From: Prevotella sp. UBA4268
GTDB taxonomy: Bacteria > Bacteroidota > Bacteroidia > Bacteroidales > Bacteroidaceae
Direction: 5' to 3'
Assembly (NCBI GenBank): GCA_002395135.1
Contig: DGWC01000055.1
Coordinates: 1 to 64,000, forward strand
DNA: 64,000 bases
Shown: piece by piece, positions 8,193 to 17,377 of the stretch
Layout: each line of letters starts with the position of its first letter
How positions within the stretch are numbered: the first letter of the stretch is position 1
Made by a program: the position numbers and the translations under genes
The notes under the pieces: model-generated
Databases searched by the model: none
The model's input: the letters and a program-made list of their open reading frames with translations, nothing else
What the model was told of the DNA's origin: nothing

Positions 8193-9076
8193 TGGAGGAG
8201 CGAAGGGTTATACACGAGATTACGCCTTTGATGGGCAAGGATGTGCTCTACATTGCAGATCGCCATAAGAAAGAGTTCACCTATCCGATTCACAATCATG
8301 AGGTTTTCGAACTCAATTTTGTGGAGCATGCTGCTGGTGTGCGCCGCATTGTGGGTGACAGCAGCGAGGTTATCGGCGAATACGATCTTGTGTTGATAAC
8401 CAGTCCAGATCTTGAGCATGTGTGGGAACAGCATACGTGCAAGAGCGATGACATACGCGAGGTGACCGTCCAGTTTGATGCGAGTATTATAGAGAGCAGC
8501 ATTTTTGAGCGCAATCCGTTTATCTCCATGCGCAGGATGTTCAGCGAGGCACGCAAAGGACTTGCTTTCCCTTTGAGTGCAATTATGAAAGTGTATAAGG
8601 AGATTGATACACTGAGCACCATCAAAGACAGTTTCTACACGCTCACGCAATTTGTTACCATTCTCTATGAACTATCAAAATGCCACGGGGCGCGTACCTT
8701 GGCATCTTCAAGTTATGCCAAAGTTGCCGTAGAGGATGACTCTCGTCGCATCCTGAAAGTGAAGAATTTCATTGCGAAGAACTACATGGATGAGATGAGG
8801 CTGGCTCAGTTGGCCGACATTGCGGGTATGAGTCCGAGTGCGTTCAGCCGTTTTTTCAAGTTGCACACGGGTAGGAACCTCAGCGAATACATCATCGATA
8901 TCCGTCTGGGCTATGCTTCGCGGTTGCTTGTAGACACCAGCAGGAGTATTTCTGAAATCAGTTTTGGGTGTGGGTTCAATAATTTAAGTAACTTCAATCG
9001 CATTTTTAAACGAAAGAAAGGATGTTCTCCCAGTGAGTTCCGTGAGAACTACCATAAGACGCGCATTGTAGTTTAG
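8192..9076 (+). CDS. AraC-family transcriptional regulator
   Basis: The protein has 294 residues. The N-terminal half resembles an AraC-type cupin sensor (HNHEVFELNFV, about residues 31-41). The C-terminal 100 residues hold the double helix-turn-helix: RLAQLADIAGMSPSAFSRFF and the signature ISEISFGCGFNNLSNFNRIF, ending in KKGCSPSEFRENY. Its start codon overlaps the dapA stop by one base, so it is probably made from the dapA transcript. Its ligand and targets are unknown. A hairpin follows before the convergent helicase gene. Confidence 0.92.
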   Translation: MEERRVIHEITPLMGKDVLYIADRHKKEFTYPIHNHEVFELNFVEHAAGVRRIVGDSSEVIGEYDLVLITSPDLEHVWEQHTCKSDDIREVTVQFDASIIESSIFERNPFISMRRMFSEARKGLAFPLSAIMKVYKEIDTLSTIKDSFYTLTQFVTILYELSKCHGARTLASSSYAKVAVEDDSRRILKVKNFIAKNYMDEMRLAQLADIAGMSPSAFSRFFKLHTGRNLSEYIIDIRLGYASRLLVDTSRSISEISFGCGFNNLSNFNRIFKRKKGCSPSEFRENYHKTRIVV

Positions 9077-9083
9077 TTTTTGT

Positions 9084-9109
9084 GGAAGTGAGCATTGCTG
9101 CCCACTTCC
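9084..9109. terminator. Hairpin between convergent genes
   Basis: GGAAGTGAGCA pairs with TGCCCACTTCC (one A-C mismatch) around TTGC. The downstream T-run is poor on both strands, so it may act as a bidirectional terminator or a transcript-end stabiliser. Confidence 0.5.
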
Positions 9110-9127
9110 TTGTGTTATGATTTCTGG

Positions 9128-10555
9128 TTATTCGCTGCCAGCATCTTTGTTTGATGCTCTTTTCGGATTCTTTTTTTGTCTTTTCGGCTTCTTCGTTTGC
9201 GATTCTTGGGGACTGCCTATTTGCTCTTGCGGCTGATGGCTTTGTGACGATTGTGCGCGGCGGTCTTTTTGCCTGTTGTTATTTTTCTTTTTATATTTTC
9301 CGGAAAGGCCTTTATGGTCGTTCTTGCCTTTCCCTCTTTGGTGGAAAACAGCGCGTCCTCCCTTTTTGTTCATGGCTTTATACTCCGGTCCTGTCATGCC
9401 GTCTGGAAGCGGCAACTTCTCAACGGTTTTCTCAAGAAACCGCTCAATCATCATGAAGTCCTTTATTTCCCAACCCCTTACAAGCGTGATGGCTTTACCG
9501 TCACGGTCGGCTCGTGCCGTGCGACCTATGCGGTGAACATAGTCTTCAGCATCGCGTGGCACGTCATAGTTGATAACGGTGGCAATGTCGTCGATGTCGA
9601 TGCCTCTGGCAACGATATCTGTGGCTACGAGCACGTCCACCTGGCCGCTCTTGAAGCGGTACATCACATCGTCGCGCTCTGCCTGTGAGAGGTCAGAGTG
9701 CATCTCGTCGCAGTTGATTTTCATCATCCGCAGTTCGCGGTTGATCTCTTTTACTTTCAGTTTACTGCTTGAGAAGATGATGACACGCACCAGTTCGTCG
9801 TTTTTGAAAAGACTATGTAGTATGCGGAGTTTTTGGTTTTCATGGCAAACATATGCCGCCTGACGGATTTTCTCGGCTGGTTTGCTCACGGCAAGTTTCA
9901 CAATCGAGGGACTTTTCATCAGTGTTCTGGCAAGTTCTTCTATCTTTCCGGGCATGGTAGCAGAGAAAAGAATAATCTGACAATTGGCTGGCAGCAGTTT
10001 GGCAATGGCCAGAATGTCGTCGCTGAAGCCCATGTCGAGCATGCGGTCGGCTTCGTCGAGAACGAAAAACGATACTCTGCTCAAGTCCACATTACCCATC
10101 TTGATGTGGCTCCTGAGTCTTCCGGGGGTGGCAATAATGACATCGGCCCCCATTTTCATGCTTTTAAACTCCTGGTCGTATCTGTTTCCATCGTTTCCTC
10201 CATATACAGCAACACTGCTTACCTCTGGCATATAATAGGAAAAACCCTGCATGGCCTGGTCGATTTGCTGTGCAAGTTCGCGTGTGGGACTCATGATAAC
10301 GCAGTTAATGGCATCATTGGGAAACTGTCCTTTTCTGTCTTCTCCGAAATCAAAACATCCATCGTCAAGCATGCTGAGAATAGGAAGCAGATAGGCAGCA
10401 GTCTTTCCCGTGCCTGTCTGGGCAACGCCCAACACGTCTTTTCCAGCCAGAATTTCTGGTATACATTTCTCTTGGACTGGTGTGCACGTGGTGAAATTCA
10501 TGTCATCCAGGGCATCCAGCGTATTGTCGTTTAAGTCTAAATCGTAAAAATCCAT
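9128..10555 (-). CDS. DEAD-box ATP-dependent RNA helicase (RhlE-like)
   Basis: The 475-residue protein contains every DEAD-box motif in order: Q motif near FTTCTPVQEKCIP, motif I AQTGTGKTAAY, Ia PTRELAQQ, Ib ATPGRL, II VLDEADRMLDMGF, III FSATMP, and V-VI DIVARGIDIDD and YVHRIGRTARA. A C-terminal tail of about 100 residues is rich in Lys, Gln and Ser and probably binds RNA non-specifically. Such helicases remodel ribosomal or messenger RNA, often in the cold. I start it at MDFYDLDLND, the family N-terminus; a longer reading frame upstream runs into lptG and is not credible. It follows lptG by 100 bases on the same strand. Confidence 0.93.
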   Translation of the reverse strand: MDFYDLDLNDNTLDALDDMNFTTCTPVQEKCIPEILAGKDVLGVAQTGTGKTAAYLLPILSMLDDGCFDFGEDRKGQFPNDAINCVIMSPTRELAQQIDQAMQGFSYYMPEVSSVAVYGGNDGNRYDQEFKSMKMGADVIIATPGRLRSHIKMGNVDLSRVSFFVLDEADRMLDMGFSDDILAIAKLLPANCQIILFSATMPGKIEELARTLMKSPSIVKLAVSKPAEKIRQAAYVCHENQKLRILHSLFKNDELVRVIIFSSSKLKVKEINRELRMMKINCDEMHSDLSQAERDDVMYRFKSGQVDVLVATDIVARGIDIDDIATVINYDVPRDAEDYVHRIGRTARADRDGKAITLVRGWEIKDFMMIERFLEKTVEKLPLPDGMTGPEYKAMNKKGGRAVFHQRGKGKNDHKGLSGKYKKKNNNRQKDRRAQSSQSHQPQEQIGSPQESQTKKPKRQKKNPKRASNKDAGSE

Positions 10556-10655
10556 ACTAATTATTTTGCTTTCTATGCATTGAGTTTTTGCACATACATA
10601 ATGTCGCGGCGCATGAATGTTTGCGTTGCTCCGCGTCATCTGAGTGCGTATTTGT

Positions 10656-11885
10656 TTAATTGGGAGCCTTCTTGTAGCAGAACCATGCCACAACGGTGAA
10701 GATGATATTGGGTATCCATGCCGCCAACATAGGTGGGGTGTTGGCATTAATCGCGAAAGTCGCACTAACGGTTTGCAACATGATATAGGCGAAACTGAGC
10801 GCGAGTCCGATGCCCAGGTATAATCCCATTCCACCTTTTCGCTTGCGCGATGACAGTGAAACACCGATGGTGGTCAGGATGAAAGAGGCAAATGAAGAGG
10901 CAATTCGCTTGTGATACTCCACTTCATACTGAACGACGTTACCTGATCCGCGGTCGATTTGCTTGCTGATATAGTCGCGCAACTGGGGACTTGTGAACGT
11001 TTCCTGCTGCCCTTTGGAGTATACCAAGTCTGTGGGTTCCATTGTTATCAGGGTGTCACGTTGCGGTCCGCTCGTTATCTTCTCCCTTAATCCTCTCATC
11101 TCGCGTATTCTCCATTGAGTTGCTTTCCAGTGGTATTTTGAATCGCTGATGGTGTCGTATTGTATCTCTTGAGCCGTCATGTGGCTCACCAATTTCTTGT
11201 TTTCAAACTTGTCAAGGCAGAAACCATAACCTTTTTTCATGTTATTGTCGTAGTGCTGGATATAGGCAATAATTCCTTTTCCCACCTGCAACTGCACATT
11301 CTCTGCCGATGTGTTCTTTTTCTTGTTCTTATACATCGACTCGAAATTCTGTCTGACGATGTTTCCTTTGGGAATAACGTAGGATCCGAGATAGAAAGTG
11401 AGAATCGAAATGAACGCTGCGGAGATCATATATGGGCGCATAAGGCGCTTGAAACTTACTCCGGCCGCGAGCATTGAGATGATTTCTGAATTGCCCGCCA
11501 ACTTTGACGTAAAGAAAATCACCGCGATAAAAACGAACAACGGACTGAACAGATTGGCAAAGTAGGGGACGAAATTTGCGTAATAATCGAATACCACAGC
11601 CCGCAGCGGAGCATGATACTGGGTAAACTTTGCCAGGTTTTCGTTCACGTCGAAAACAATGGAGATGCTGATAATGAGTGTGATGGCAAAGAAATATGTG
11701 CCAATGAACTTGCGGATGATATACCAATCAAGTTTCTTCAGCAGACGGAATGGATTGATTCGGTTCAGCCAGGAAAGGTGGCTTTTCATCCATTTTGCTG
11801 CTTTGACTACCCAATGGCAGCGACGGTTAAGCCATCGTCCGGCCTTGAGCAACTTGCGGTGCTTTCTGATCTTGTTGTATCGCAT
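10656..11885 (-). CDS. LptG/LptF-family permease (LPS export)
   Basis: This 409-residue inner-membrane protein of the YjgP/YjgQ family has about two N-terminal helices, a large periplasmic beta domain (about residues 170-300) and C-terminal helices. Members form the LptB2FG ABC exporter that extracts lipopolysaccharide from the inner membrane. A basic cytoplasmic N-terminus of about 45 residues precedes the conserved LDWYIIRKFIGTYFFAI segment. I chose the ATG that overlaps the tgt stop codon by one base (TAATG), suggesting coupling; an earlier ATG at 11927 would lie inside tgt. Whether it plays the LptF or LptG role cannot be decided here. Confidence 0.9.
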   Translation of the reverse strand: MRYNKIRKHRKLLKAGRWLNRRCHWVVKAAKWMKSHLSWLNRINPFRLLKKLDWYIIRKFIGTYFFAITLIISISIVFDVNENLAKFTQYHAPLRAVVFDYYANFVPYFANLFSPLFVFIAVIFFTSKLAGNSEIISMLAAGVSFKRLMRPYMISAAFISILTFYLGSYVIPKGNIVRQNFESMYKNKKKNTSAENVQLQVGKGIIAYIQHYDNNMKKGYGFCLDKFENKKLVSHMTAQEIQYDTISDSKYHWKATQWRIREMRGLREKITSGPQRDTLITMEPTDLVYSKGQQETFTSPQLRDYISKQIDRGSGNVVQYEVEYHKRIASSFASFILTTIGVSLSSRKRKGGMGLYLGIGLALSFAYIMLQTVSATFAINANTPPMLAAWIPNIIFTVVAWFCYKKAPN

Positions 11886-13012
11886 TATATCCTTTTTCCT
11901 AATTGATCTATGACGCTTGCCTTCCATTTCACGAAGTCGCCTTGCTCAATATGATGGCGCGCATCAGTGACTAAACGGAGGTAGAAGGCCAGGTTGTGGA
12001 TGCTGGCAATCTGCATGGCGAGGAGTTCCTGTGCCTTGAACAGATGATGAAGGTATGCCTTTGTGTGGATTCTATCAATGCCGCACCCCTCGGCATCTAT
12101 CGGCGAAAAGTCCATTTCCCATTTTTTGTTGCGCATGTTCATGGTTCCCTGATAGGTAAAGAGCATAGCGTTTCTTCCGTTGCGGGTAGGCATTACGCAG
12201 TCGAACATATCTACGCCGCGCTCGATAGCCTCAAGAATGTTCTGGGGCGTGCCTACTCCCATCAGGTATCTTGGCTTGTCTTTGGGCAGAACGGCATTCA
12301 CCACTTCAATCATTTCATACATTACCTCCGTGGGTTCTCCCACTGCCAATCCGCCTATGGCATTTCCATCGGCTCCTTTGTCGGCAATGAATTTGGCCGC
12401 ATCGCTGCGCAAATCCTTGTATGTGCAACCTTGCACGATGGGGAAGAGACTCTGTTCATATCCATAGAGCGGCTCTGTGTCCTTGAATCTCTTTATACAA
12501 CGGTCGAGCCAACGTTGTGTCAGTTGTAGGCTTTTCTTGGCATATTCATAATCGCTTTGTCCTGGCGGGCACTCATCAAATGCCATCATGATGTCTGCAC
12601 CGATAATCCGCTCGGTGTCCATCACGTTTTCAGGCGTGAAGAAATGCTTTGAACCGTCGATATGTGACCTGAATTCGCATCCTTCTTCCTTGAGTTTACG
12701 AATGCCTGTCAGTGAAAACACTTGGAATCCGCCGCTGTCCGTGAGTATGGGCCTGTCCCATGTGTTGAACTGATGCAGACCTCCTGCGGCCTGAATCACT
12801 TGCAGACCGGGACGAAGATACAGATGATAGGTGTTGCCGAGAATGATTTGTGCCTTCACCTGATTGCGTAACTCGTCAAAATGCACGCCTTTCACCGATC
12901 CCACTGTTCCAACTGGCATGAAGATTGGTGTCTTAATCTGGCCGTGAGCAGTGGTTATCAGTCCTGTTCGTGCATCGCTTGCCGAGTCGGTATGTTGCAG
13001 TTCAAACGTCAT
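11885..13012 (-). CDS. tgt: tRNA-guanine transglycosylase (queuosine biosynthesis)
   Basis: The 375-residue enzyme exchanges guanine 34 in GUN anticodons for a queuosine precursor. The active-site residues are visible as Asp92 in TDSGGFQVFS and nucleophile Asp271 in DMFDCVMPTRNGRN, with GGLAVGE between them. In well-studied bacterial enzymes a structural zinc is held by three Cys and one His near the C-terminus. Here the corresponding stretch (about residues 303-340, DFSPIDAEGC to ASIHNLAFY) keeps only Cys310 and His339. It lies between lon (4-base ATGA overlap) and lptG (1-base overlap) in one operon. Confidence 0.95.
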   Translation of the reverse strand: MTFELQHTDSASDARTGLITTAHGQIKTPIFMPVGTVGSVKGVHFDELRNQVKAQIILGNTYHLYLRPGLQVIQAAGGLHQFNTWDRPILTDSGGFQVFSLTGIRKLKEEGCEFRSHIDGSKHFFTPENVMDTERIIGADIMMAFDECPPGQSDYEYAKKSLQLTQRWLDRCIKRFKDTEPLYGYEQSLFPIVQGCTYKDLRSDAAKFIADKGADGNAIGGLAVGEPTEVMYEMIEVVNAVLPKDKPRYLMGVGTPQNILEAIERGVDMFDCVMPTRNGRNAMLFTYQGTMNMRNKKWEMDFSPIDAEGCGIDRIHTKAYLHHLFKAQELLAMQIASIHNLAFYLRLVTDARHHIEQGDFVKWKASVIDQLGKRI

Positions 13013-15465
13013 TTCTTGTCTTCGTCGATGGTGAAGGGTATCGGGTTCTTTACAATCTCGTCAGTCAAGGCGAAGTTCCATACGTCTTGCACATTCTCCA
13101 CGTAGTGGAATGCAATGCCTTTGAGATAGACTTCTGGTATTTCGTCGATATCCTTCTTGTTGTCTTTACACATCAGTATGTCTGTGATTCCAGCGCGCTT
13201 GGCGGCGAGAATCTTTTCTTTGATGCCCCCCACAGGCAGCACTTTGCCGCGAAGGGTAATTTCGCCAGTCATGGCAGTGTTCTTCCGCACCTTTCGCTGC
13301 GTAAGAGCAGAGGCGATAGACGTGGCTATAGTGATGCCGGCAGAAGGGCCGTCTTTGGGAGTTGCTCCCTCTGGCACGTGAATATGTATGTTCCAATTGT
13401 CGAAAATGCGATAGTCTATTTTCAATATATCAGCATGTGCCTTTACATATTCCAATGCCAGGATTGCACTTTCTTTCATCACGTCTCCCAAATTACCTGT
13501 CAGCGTGAGTTTGGAACCTTTTCCTTTGCTCAGGCTAGTCTCAATAAACAGGATTTCTCCACCCACGCTTGTCCATGCCAAACCAGTCACCACGCCGGCA
13601 TAGTCATTGCCTTGGTAGATGTCACGGTAGAATGGCGGCTTTCCGAGAAGGCCCTCTAACTCGTTGGGAGTAATTTTTTCATAAGGCAGCACCATGTCTT
13701 TTGCTTTTTTGAAAGCAAGTTTTCGCAGTGCCTTGTTGATTTGCTTTTCCAGTTGACGAACACCGCTTTCGCGTGTATACTGCTCAATAATCTTCTCTAT
13801 AGCGGGCTTGTTGAACATCAGGTGCTTGTCTTTGTCAAGTCCAGTGTTCTGCTTCTCCTTCGGAATGAGGTGGCGTTTGGCAATCTCTATCTTCTCTTCC
13901 GTGATATAGCCGCTCACCTCAATGATTTCCATTCGGTCGAGCAGCGGGCGCGGAATGGTGTTCAAATCGTTGGCAGTAGCGATGAACAGCACTTTTGACA
14001 AGTCGTAGTCAACATCGAGATAGTTGTCATGGAAAGCAGAATTCTGCTCAGGATCTAATACCTCTAACAGTGCAGATGCCGGGTCTCCGTTGATGGTGTT
14101 CTGGGTGACCTTGTCGATTTCGTCCAAGATAAAGACAGGATTTGAAGAGCCTGCTTTCTGTATTGCCTTGATGATTCTGCCTGGCATGGCACCGACATAC
14201 GTGCGACGGTGGCCACGAATCTCAGATTCATCGTGCATGCCTCCAAGTGAAATGCGTACATATTTGCGTTTCATGGCCTCGGCAATGCTCTTTCCCAAGG
14301 AAGTTTTTCCAACTCCCGGAGGGCCATAGAGGCAGATGATAGGGGATTTCAAGTCGCCTCGCAGACTCAATACGGCCATATATTCCAGAATGCGCTCTTT
14401 CACTTTCTCCATGCCGTAGTGGTCTTTGTCGAGAATCTTCTGTGCTCTTGTCAAGTTCAAGTCATCAGAAGTGTATTCACCCCACGGCAGTCCGACCATC
14501 GTTTGCAGATAATTCAGTTGCACGCAGTATTCTGGGGATTGTGGATTGAGCATGTCCAACTTGTCAACCTCTTTGAAGAAAGTGGCCTCCACTTCTTTCG
14601 GCCATTTCTTATCCAGTGCTTTGTCGAGCAGTTCTTTGCGCTCGGGTGAGCCTTCTCCGTTGCCCAACTCTTCCTTGATATTCTTGATTTGCTGCTGCAG
14701 GAAGTATTCCCTTTGTTGTTCATCCAGGTCTTCGCGGGTTTTGCTGCGAATATCCTGCTTGAGTTCCATCAGTTGCTGTTCTCGGTGCATCATCTTCAGA
14801 ACGCTGATTACACGGTCTTTCAGGTTGTCTTCTTTGAGCAGACTGATTTTCTCCTCAATGTCCAATGGCATGCTGGAGCATACAAAGTTGAGCAGAATAA
14901 CGTTGTTGTTAATGTTCTGTATGGCAAACTGAGCCTCGTCAGGAATATCTTCGTTCTGCTTGACAAACTCTACAACGTTCTTGCGCAGGTCTTCCACTGC
15001 GGTAGAAAAGATTGCATCTCCGTCATGGGGAATAATCTCTGGCTTCTTGCTGACGATGCCGCGGTAGTAAGGGCGCTTCTTTGTCAGTTCAATTAAACTA
15101 CAACGTCCCAGAGCCTGAACGATAAGAGACAGGTTGTTTCCTGGGCCAGGAAGTTCGAGCACACGTATCACTTTGGCATATACGCCATAGTCGTAAATAT
15201 CTTCTTTTTCCGGGTTTTCAACATTACTGTCTTTCTGGGAGAAAACGGCAAATATGGCATCTTGTTGTTCTTGCAATCTTTTCACGAGGTTGACGCTGGC
15301 CGTTCTTCCAATAAGTATGGGTGTTACTACACCAGGGAATAAAACAAGATTACGAGTTACAAGAATGGGCAGGTCGCCATCTATCCCGTCGTCAAACAAT
15401 CTTGATATATCGCCGTCATAGTCGGCTATCATAGAGAAGGAGTTGTTATTCTGATTTCTTTTCAT
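13009..15465 (-). CDS. lon: ATP-dependent protease Lon
   Basis: This 818-residue cytosolic LonA protease has an N-terminal substrate-binding domain (about residues 30-230) and a coiled-coil linker. The AAA+ module carries Walker [10 protein letters not shown] and Walker [10 protein letters not shown]. The C-terminal serine protease domain has its Ser-Lys dyad in [11 protein letters not shown] and [14 protein letters not shown]. It degrades damaged and short-lived regulatory proteins. The length is normal. It is the first gene of a minus-strand run, has a promoter just upstream, and overlaps tgt by 4 bases. Confidence 0.97.
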   Translation of the reverse strand: MKRNQNNNSFSMIADYDGDISRLFDDGIDGDLPILVTRNLVLFPGVVTPILIGRTASVNLVKRLQEQQDAIFAVFSQKDSNVENPEKEDIYDYGVYAKVIRVLELPGPGNNLSLIVQALGRCSLIELTKKRPYYRGIVSKKPEIIPHDGDAIFSTAVEDLRKNVVEFVKQNEDIPDEAQFAIQNINNNVILLNFVCSSMPLDIEEKISLLKEDNLKDRVISVLKMMHREQQLMELKQDIRSKTREDLDEQQREYFLQQQIKNIKEELGNGEGSPERKELLDKALDKKWPKEVEATFFKEVDKLDMLNPQSPEYCVQLNYLQTMVGLPWGEYTSDDLNLTRAQKILDKDHYGMEKVKERILEYMAVLSLRGDLKSPIICLYGPPGVGKTSLGKSIAEAMKRKYVRISLGGMHDESEIRGHRRTYVGAMPGRIIKAIQKAGSSNPVFILDEIDKVTQNTINGDPASALLEVLDPEQNSAFHDNYLDVDYDLSKVLFIATANDLNTIPRPLLDRMEIIEVSGYITEEKIEIAKRHLIPKEKQNTGLDKDKHLMFNKPAIEKIIEQYTRESGVRQLEKQINKALRKLAFKKAKDMVLPYEKITPNELEGLLGKPPFYRDIYQGNDYAGVVTGLAWTSVGGEILFIETSLSKGKGSKLTLTGNLGDVMKESAILALEYVKAHADILKIDYRIFDNWNIHIHVPEGATPKDGPSAGITIATSIASALTQRKVRKNTAMTGEITLRGKVLPVGGIKEKILAAKRAGITDILMCKDNKKDIDEIPEVYLKGIAFHYVENVQDVWNFALTDEIVKNPIPFTIDEDKK

Positions 15466-15493
15466 AAAGTCACTATGGTATGTTTTTGAGGTG

Positions 15494-15501
15494 CAAAGGT
15501 A
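15494..15501 (-). promoter_or_regulatory. -7 promoter element of lon
   Basis: On the minus strand this reads TACCTTTG followed by CACC, about 28 bases before the lon start. No clear -33 TTG is seen. Confidence 0.6.
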
Positions 15502-15577
15502 CGAATTAAAATTGATAATCGGCTTGCCCGAATTGATAATTATTTATAAATAGGTGAAGAGTCTCAGTTTTTTTTCT

Positions 15578-15585
15578 TATTTTTG
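15578..15585 (+). promoter_or_regulatory. -7 promoter element of trmN6
   Basis: TATTTTTG followed by CA, 41 bases before the methyltransferase start. Confidence 0.55.
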
Positions 15586-15626
15586 CATTGAAAAAGACAT
15601 AAGAGAACATTTATATAATCAATAAA

Positions 15627-16307
15627 ATGGCGAATGATTTCTTTCATTTCAGGCAGTTTACGGTGAAACAGGACAAATGTGCCATGAAAGTTGGCACCGA
15701 TGGCGTGTTGCTCGGAGCATGGGCAAATGCCAACGGCCGCGTGCTTGACGTGGGGACTGGAACAGGTCTGATAGCCTTGATGCTGGCTCAACGGTTTCCT
15801 AAATGTCAGGTTACAGGCATCGATATTGATTCAAACGCTTGCTGTCAGGCTCATGAAAATGTCATGTCATCACCTTTTTCAGAGCGTATAAAGGTGTTTG
15901 AAAAATCTATACAGATGTTTAATGCGGATTCTTATGATTTCATCGTGTGTAATCCTCCGTTCTTTATGGATGCCCTGTTGGGACCTGACGAACAACGAAA
16001 CATAGCCCGACACACAGCCTCTTTGTCATATCGGGATTTGTTCGATAGCGTTGCTCGCCTGTTGAAGGGCGATGGTGAGTTTTCTGCCGTTATACCTTCT
16101 GATTGTAGGGATGCGTTTGAACAAGAGGCTGTTTTCCACGGATTGTTCCCATCGCGTATCTGTGCGGTGAAAACGACTCCTATCAAGTCGCCGAAACGCC
16201 ACCTGCTCGCGTTTCGGAAAACACCAGTACAGCAAGTGGAATACACGGAGTTGTTAATCGGCTCTAATGAGTATCAGGAGATGGTGAAAGATTTTTACAT
16301 AAAATAG
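15627..16307 (+). CDS. trmN6: tRNA1(Val) (adenine37-N6)-methyltransferase
   Basis: This 226-residue class I SAM-dependent methyltransferase is of the YfiC/TrmN6 type. SAM-binding motif I is VLDVGTGTGLIALMLA at about residues 38-53, and the N6-adenine catalytic motif is CNPPFF near residue 110. The N-terminal FHFRQFTVKQDKCAMKVGTDGVLLGAW is a typical opening for the family. It would methylate A37 of tRNA-Val. The gene stands alone, convergent with the lipid kinase gene. Confidence 0.88.
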   Translation: MANDFFHFRQFTVKQDKCAMKVGTDGVLLGAWANANGRVLDVGTGTGLIALMLAQRFPKCQVTGIDIDSNACCQAHENVMSSPFSERIKVFEKSIQMFNADSYDFIVCNPPFFMDALLGPDEQRNIARHTASLSYRDLFDSVARLLKGDGEFSAVIPSDCRDAFEQEAVFHGLFPSRICAVKTTPIKSPKRHLLAFRKTPVQQVEYTELLIGSNEYQEMVKDFYIK

Positions 16308-16348
16308 TCTGCCAAATAATTATCGGCATACAGTCATAATCCTGCGCT

Positions 16349-17377
16349 CTATAGGTTGTTCAGTTTTCTCAGCAATACCTTGTTGATAGCCTGAATATGG
16401 CGGCTTTGTTTGGTGATGTCCTCTCTCACGATATTGATATCATTGAAAAACTCGCTGAATGCATTCTGCACCATGTTGGGATGTCTACGTGATTTGTCAG
16501 CATCTGGATTCACAACGATTCTAATACCCTTTTCAATGAGGCGGATATCGATATCTGGTCCCGTCATGACAGGGTCTCCGTCGTAATGGATCCAGCCTTC
16601 ACTTTTTCTGTGTACGTGAATATGCTTTGTTCGGAATGTCTTGATTTTCTGGTTCTTGTCGAGTGTTTTGTTCATCATCTCGATAGCCACTTGAGGTGCT
16701 TCCAGTGCATCAAATGGTTCCATGATGATAACGTCGAGCAAGCCGTCGCTCATGGAAGCCTGCGGCGCTATGTAGGCATTGTTGCCGTATTGAGATGCAT
16801 TGGCACATGAGATGAGGAATGCCTTGTGGATGGCTGTTCCGTGTTCGTCTTCAATTTGATAGGTCTCGGCTTTGTATGCCAGACCTTCCCTCAAAACGTT
16901 TTCTACATATTTCACCAGTCCTCTCTTGTTGGCTTCGGCAAATTTCATGCTGATGAAAGCGTCGAACCCCATTCCGCATGTGCAGAAAAATGGGATATCG
17001 TTAATGGTGCCATAGTCAAGGTCGTGTATTTCGCATTTGTTGAGCACGTCAATGCTACTTCGGATGTCCATTGGAAGCATCAGGTGGCGGGCGAGGCCAT
17101 TACCAGAACCGCAGGGAATGATGCCAAGTGCCGTGGAAGAACCTATCAGCGAGCGGCCCACTTCGTTGACCGTGCCGTCGCCACCTACGGCAACTACCAC
17201 ATCTGTACCAAGTTCCATCTCCTCTTTTGCTATTTCTGTTGCATGTCCAGCATACTGAGTCTCTGCAATCTTATAGTTATAAAGGCTCTGGTCTATATTT
17301 TCCTCAATCAATTTCGGAATGCCGTTTTTCTTCACGGTTCCTGAAATAGGGTTGATGATGAATGTGATCTGCTTCAT
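16349..17377 (-). CDS. Diacylglycerol-kinase-family lipid kinase
   Basis: This 342-residue protein of the DAGK catalytic family (YegS/DgkB-like) transfers phosphate from ATP to a lipid hydroxyl. The nucleotide loop GGDGTVNEVGRSL lies at about residues 64-76, followed by PCGSGNGLARHL; HYDGDPV near the C-terminus is also conserved in the family. The usual substrates are diacylglycerol, other neutral lipids or, in eukaryotic relatives, sphingoid bases. It is the last gene of an operon with two DUF3857 proteins (ATGA overlap) that is divergent from serine palmitoyltransferase. A sphingoid or ceramide substrate is therefore possible, but this is only inference. A C-terminal extension of about 40 residues after the catalytic domain is unrecognised. 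Confidence 0.88.
   Translation of the reverse strand: MKQITFIINPISGTVKKNGIPKLIEENIDQSLYNYKIAETQYAGHATEIAKEEMELGTDVVVAVGGDGTVNEVGRSLIGSSTALGIIPCGSGNGLARHLMLPMDIRSSIDVLNKCEIHDLDYGTINDIPFFCTCGMGFDAFISMKFAEANKRGLVKYVENVLREGLAYKAETYQIEDEHGTAIHKAFLISCANASQYGNNAYIAPQASMSDGLLDVIIMEPFDALEAPQVAIEMMNKTLDKNQKIKTFRTKHIHVHRKSEGWIHYDGDPVMTGPDIDIRLIEKGIRIVVNPDADKSRRHPNMVQNAFSEFFNDINIVREDITKQSRHIQAINKVLLRKLNNL

Noticed and set aside
10556..10864. Longer N-terminus for the DEAD-box helicase
   Set aside because: The extension lies inside lptG in another frame and does not resemble helicase sequence. The conserved N-terminus begins at the ATG at 10555.
11886..11927. Longer start for lptG within tgt
   Set aside because: The ATG that overlaps the tgt stop by one base is the more natural coupled start.
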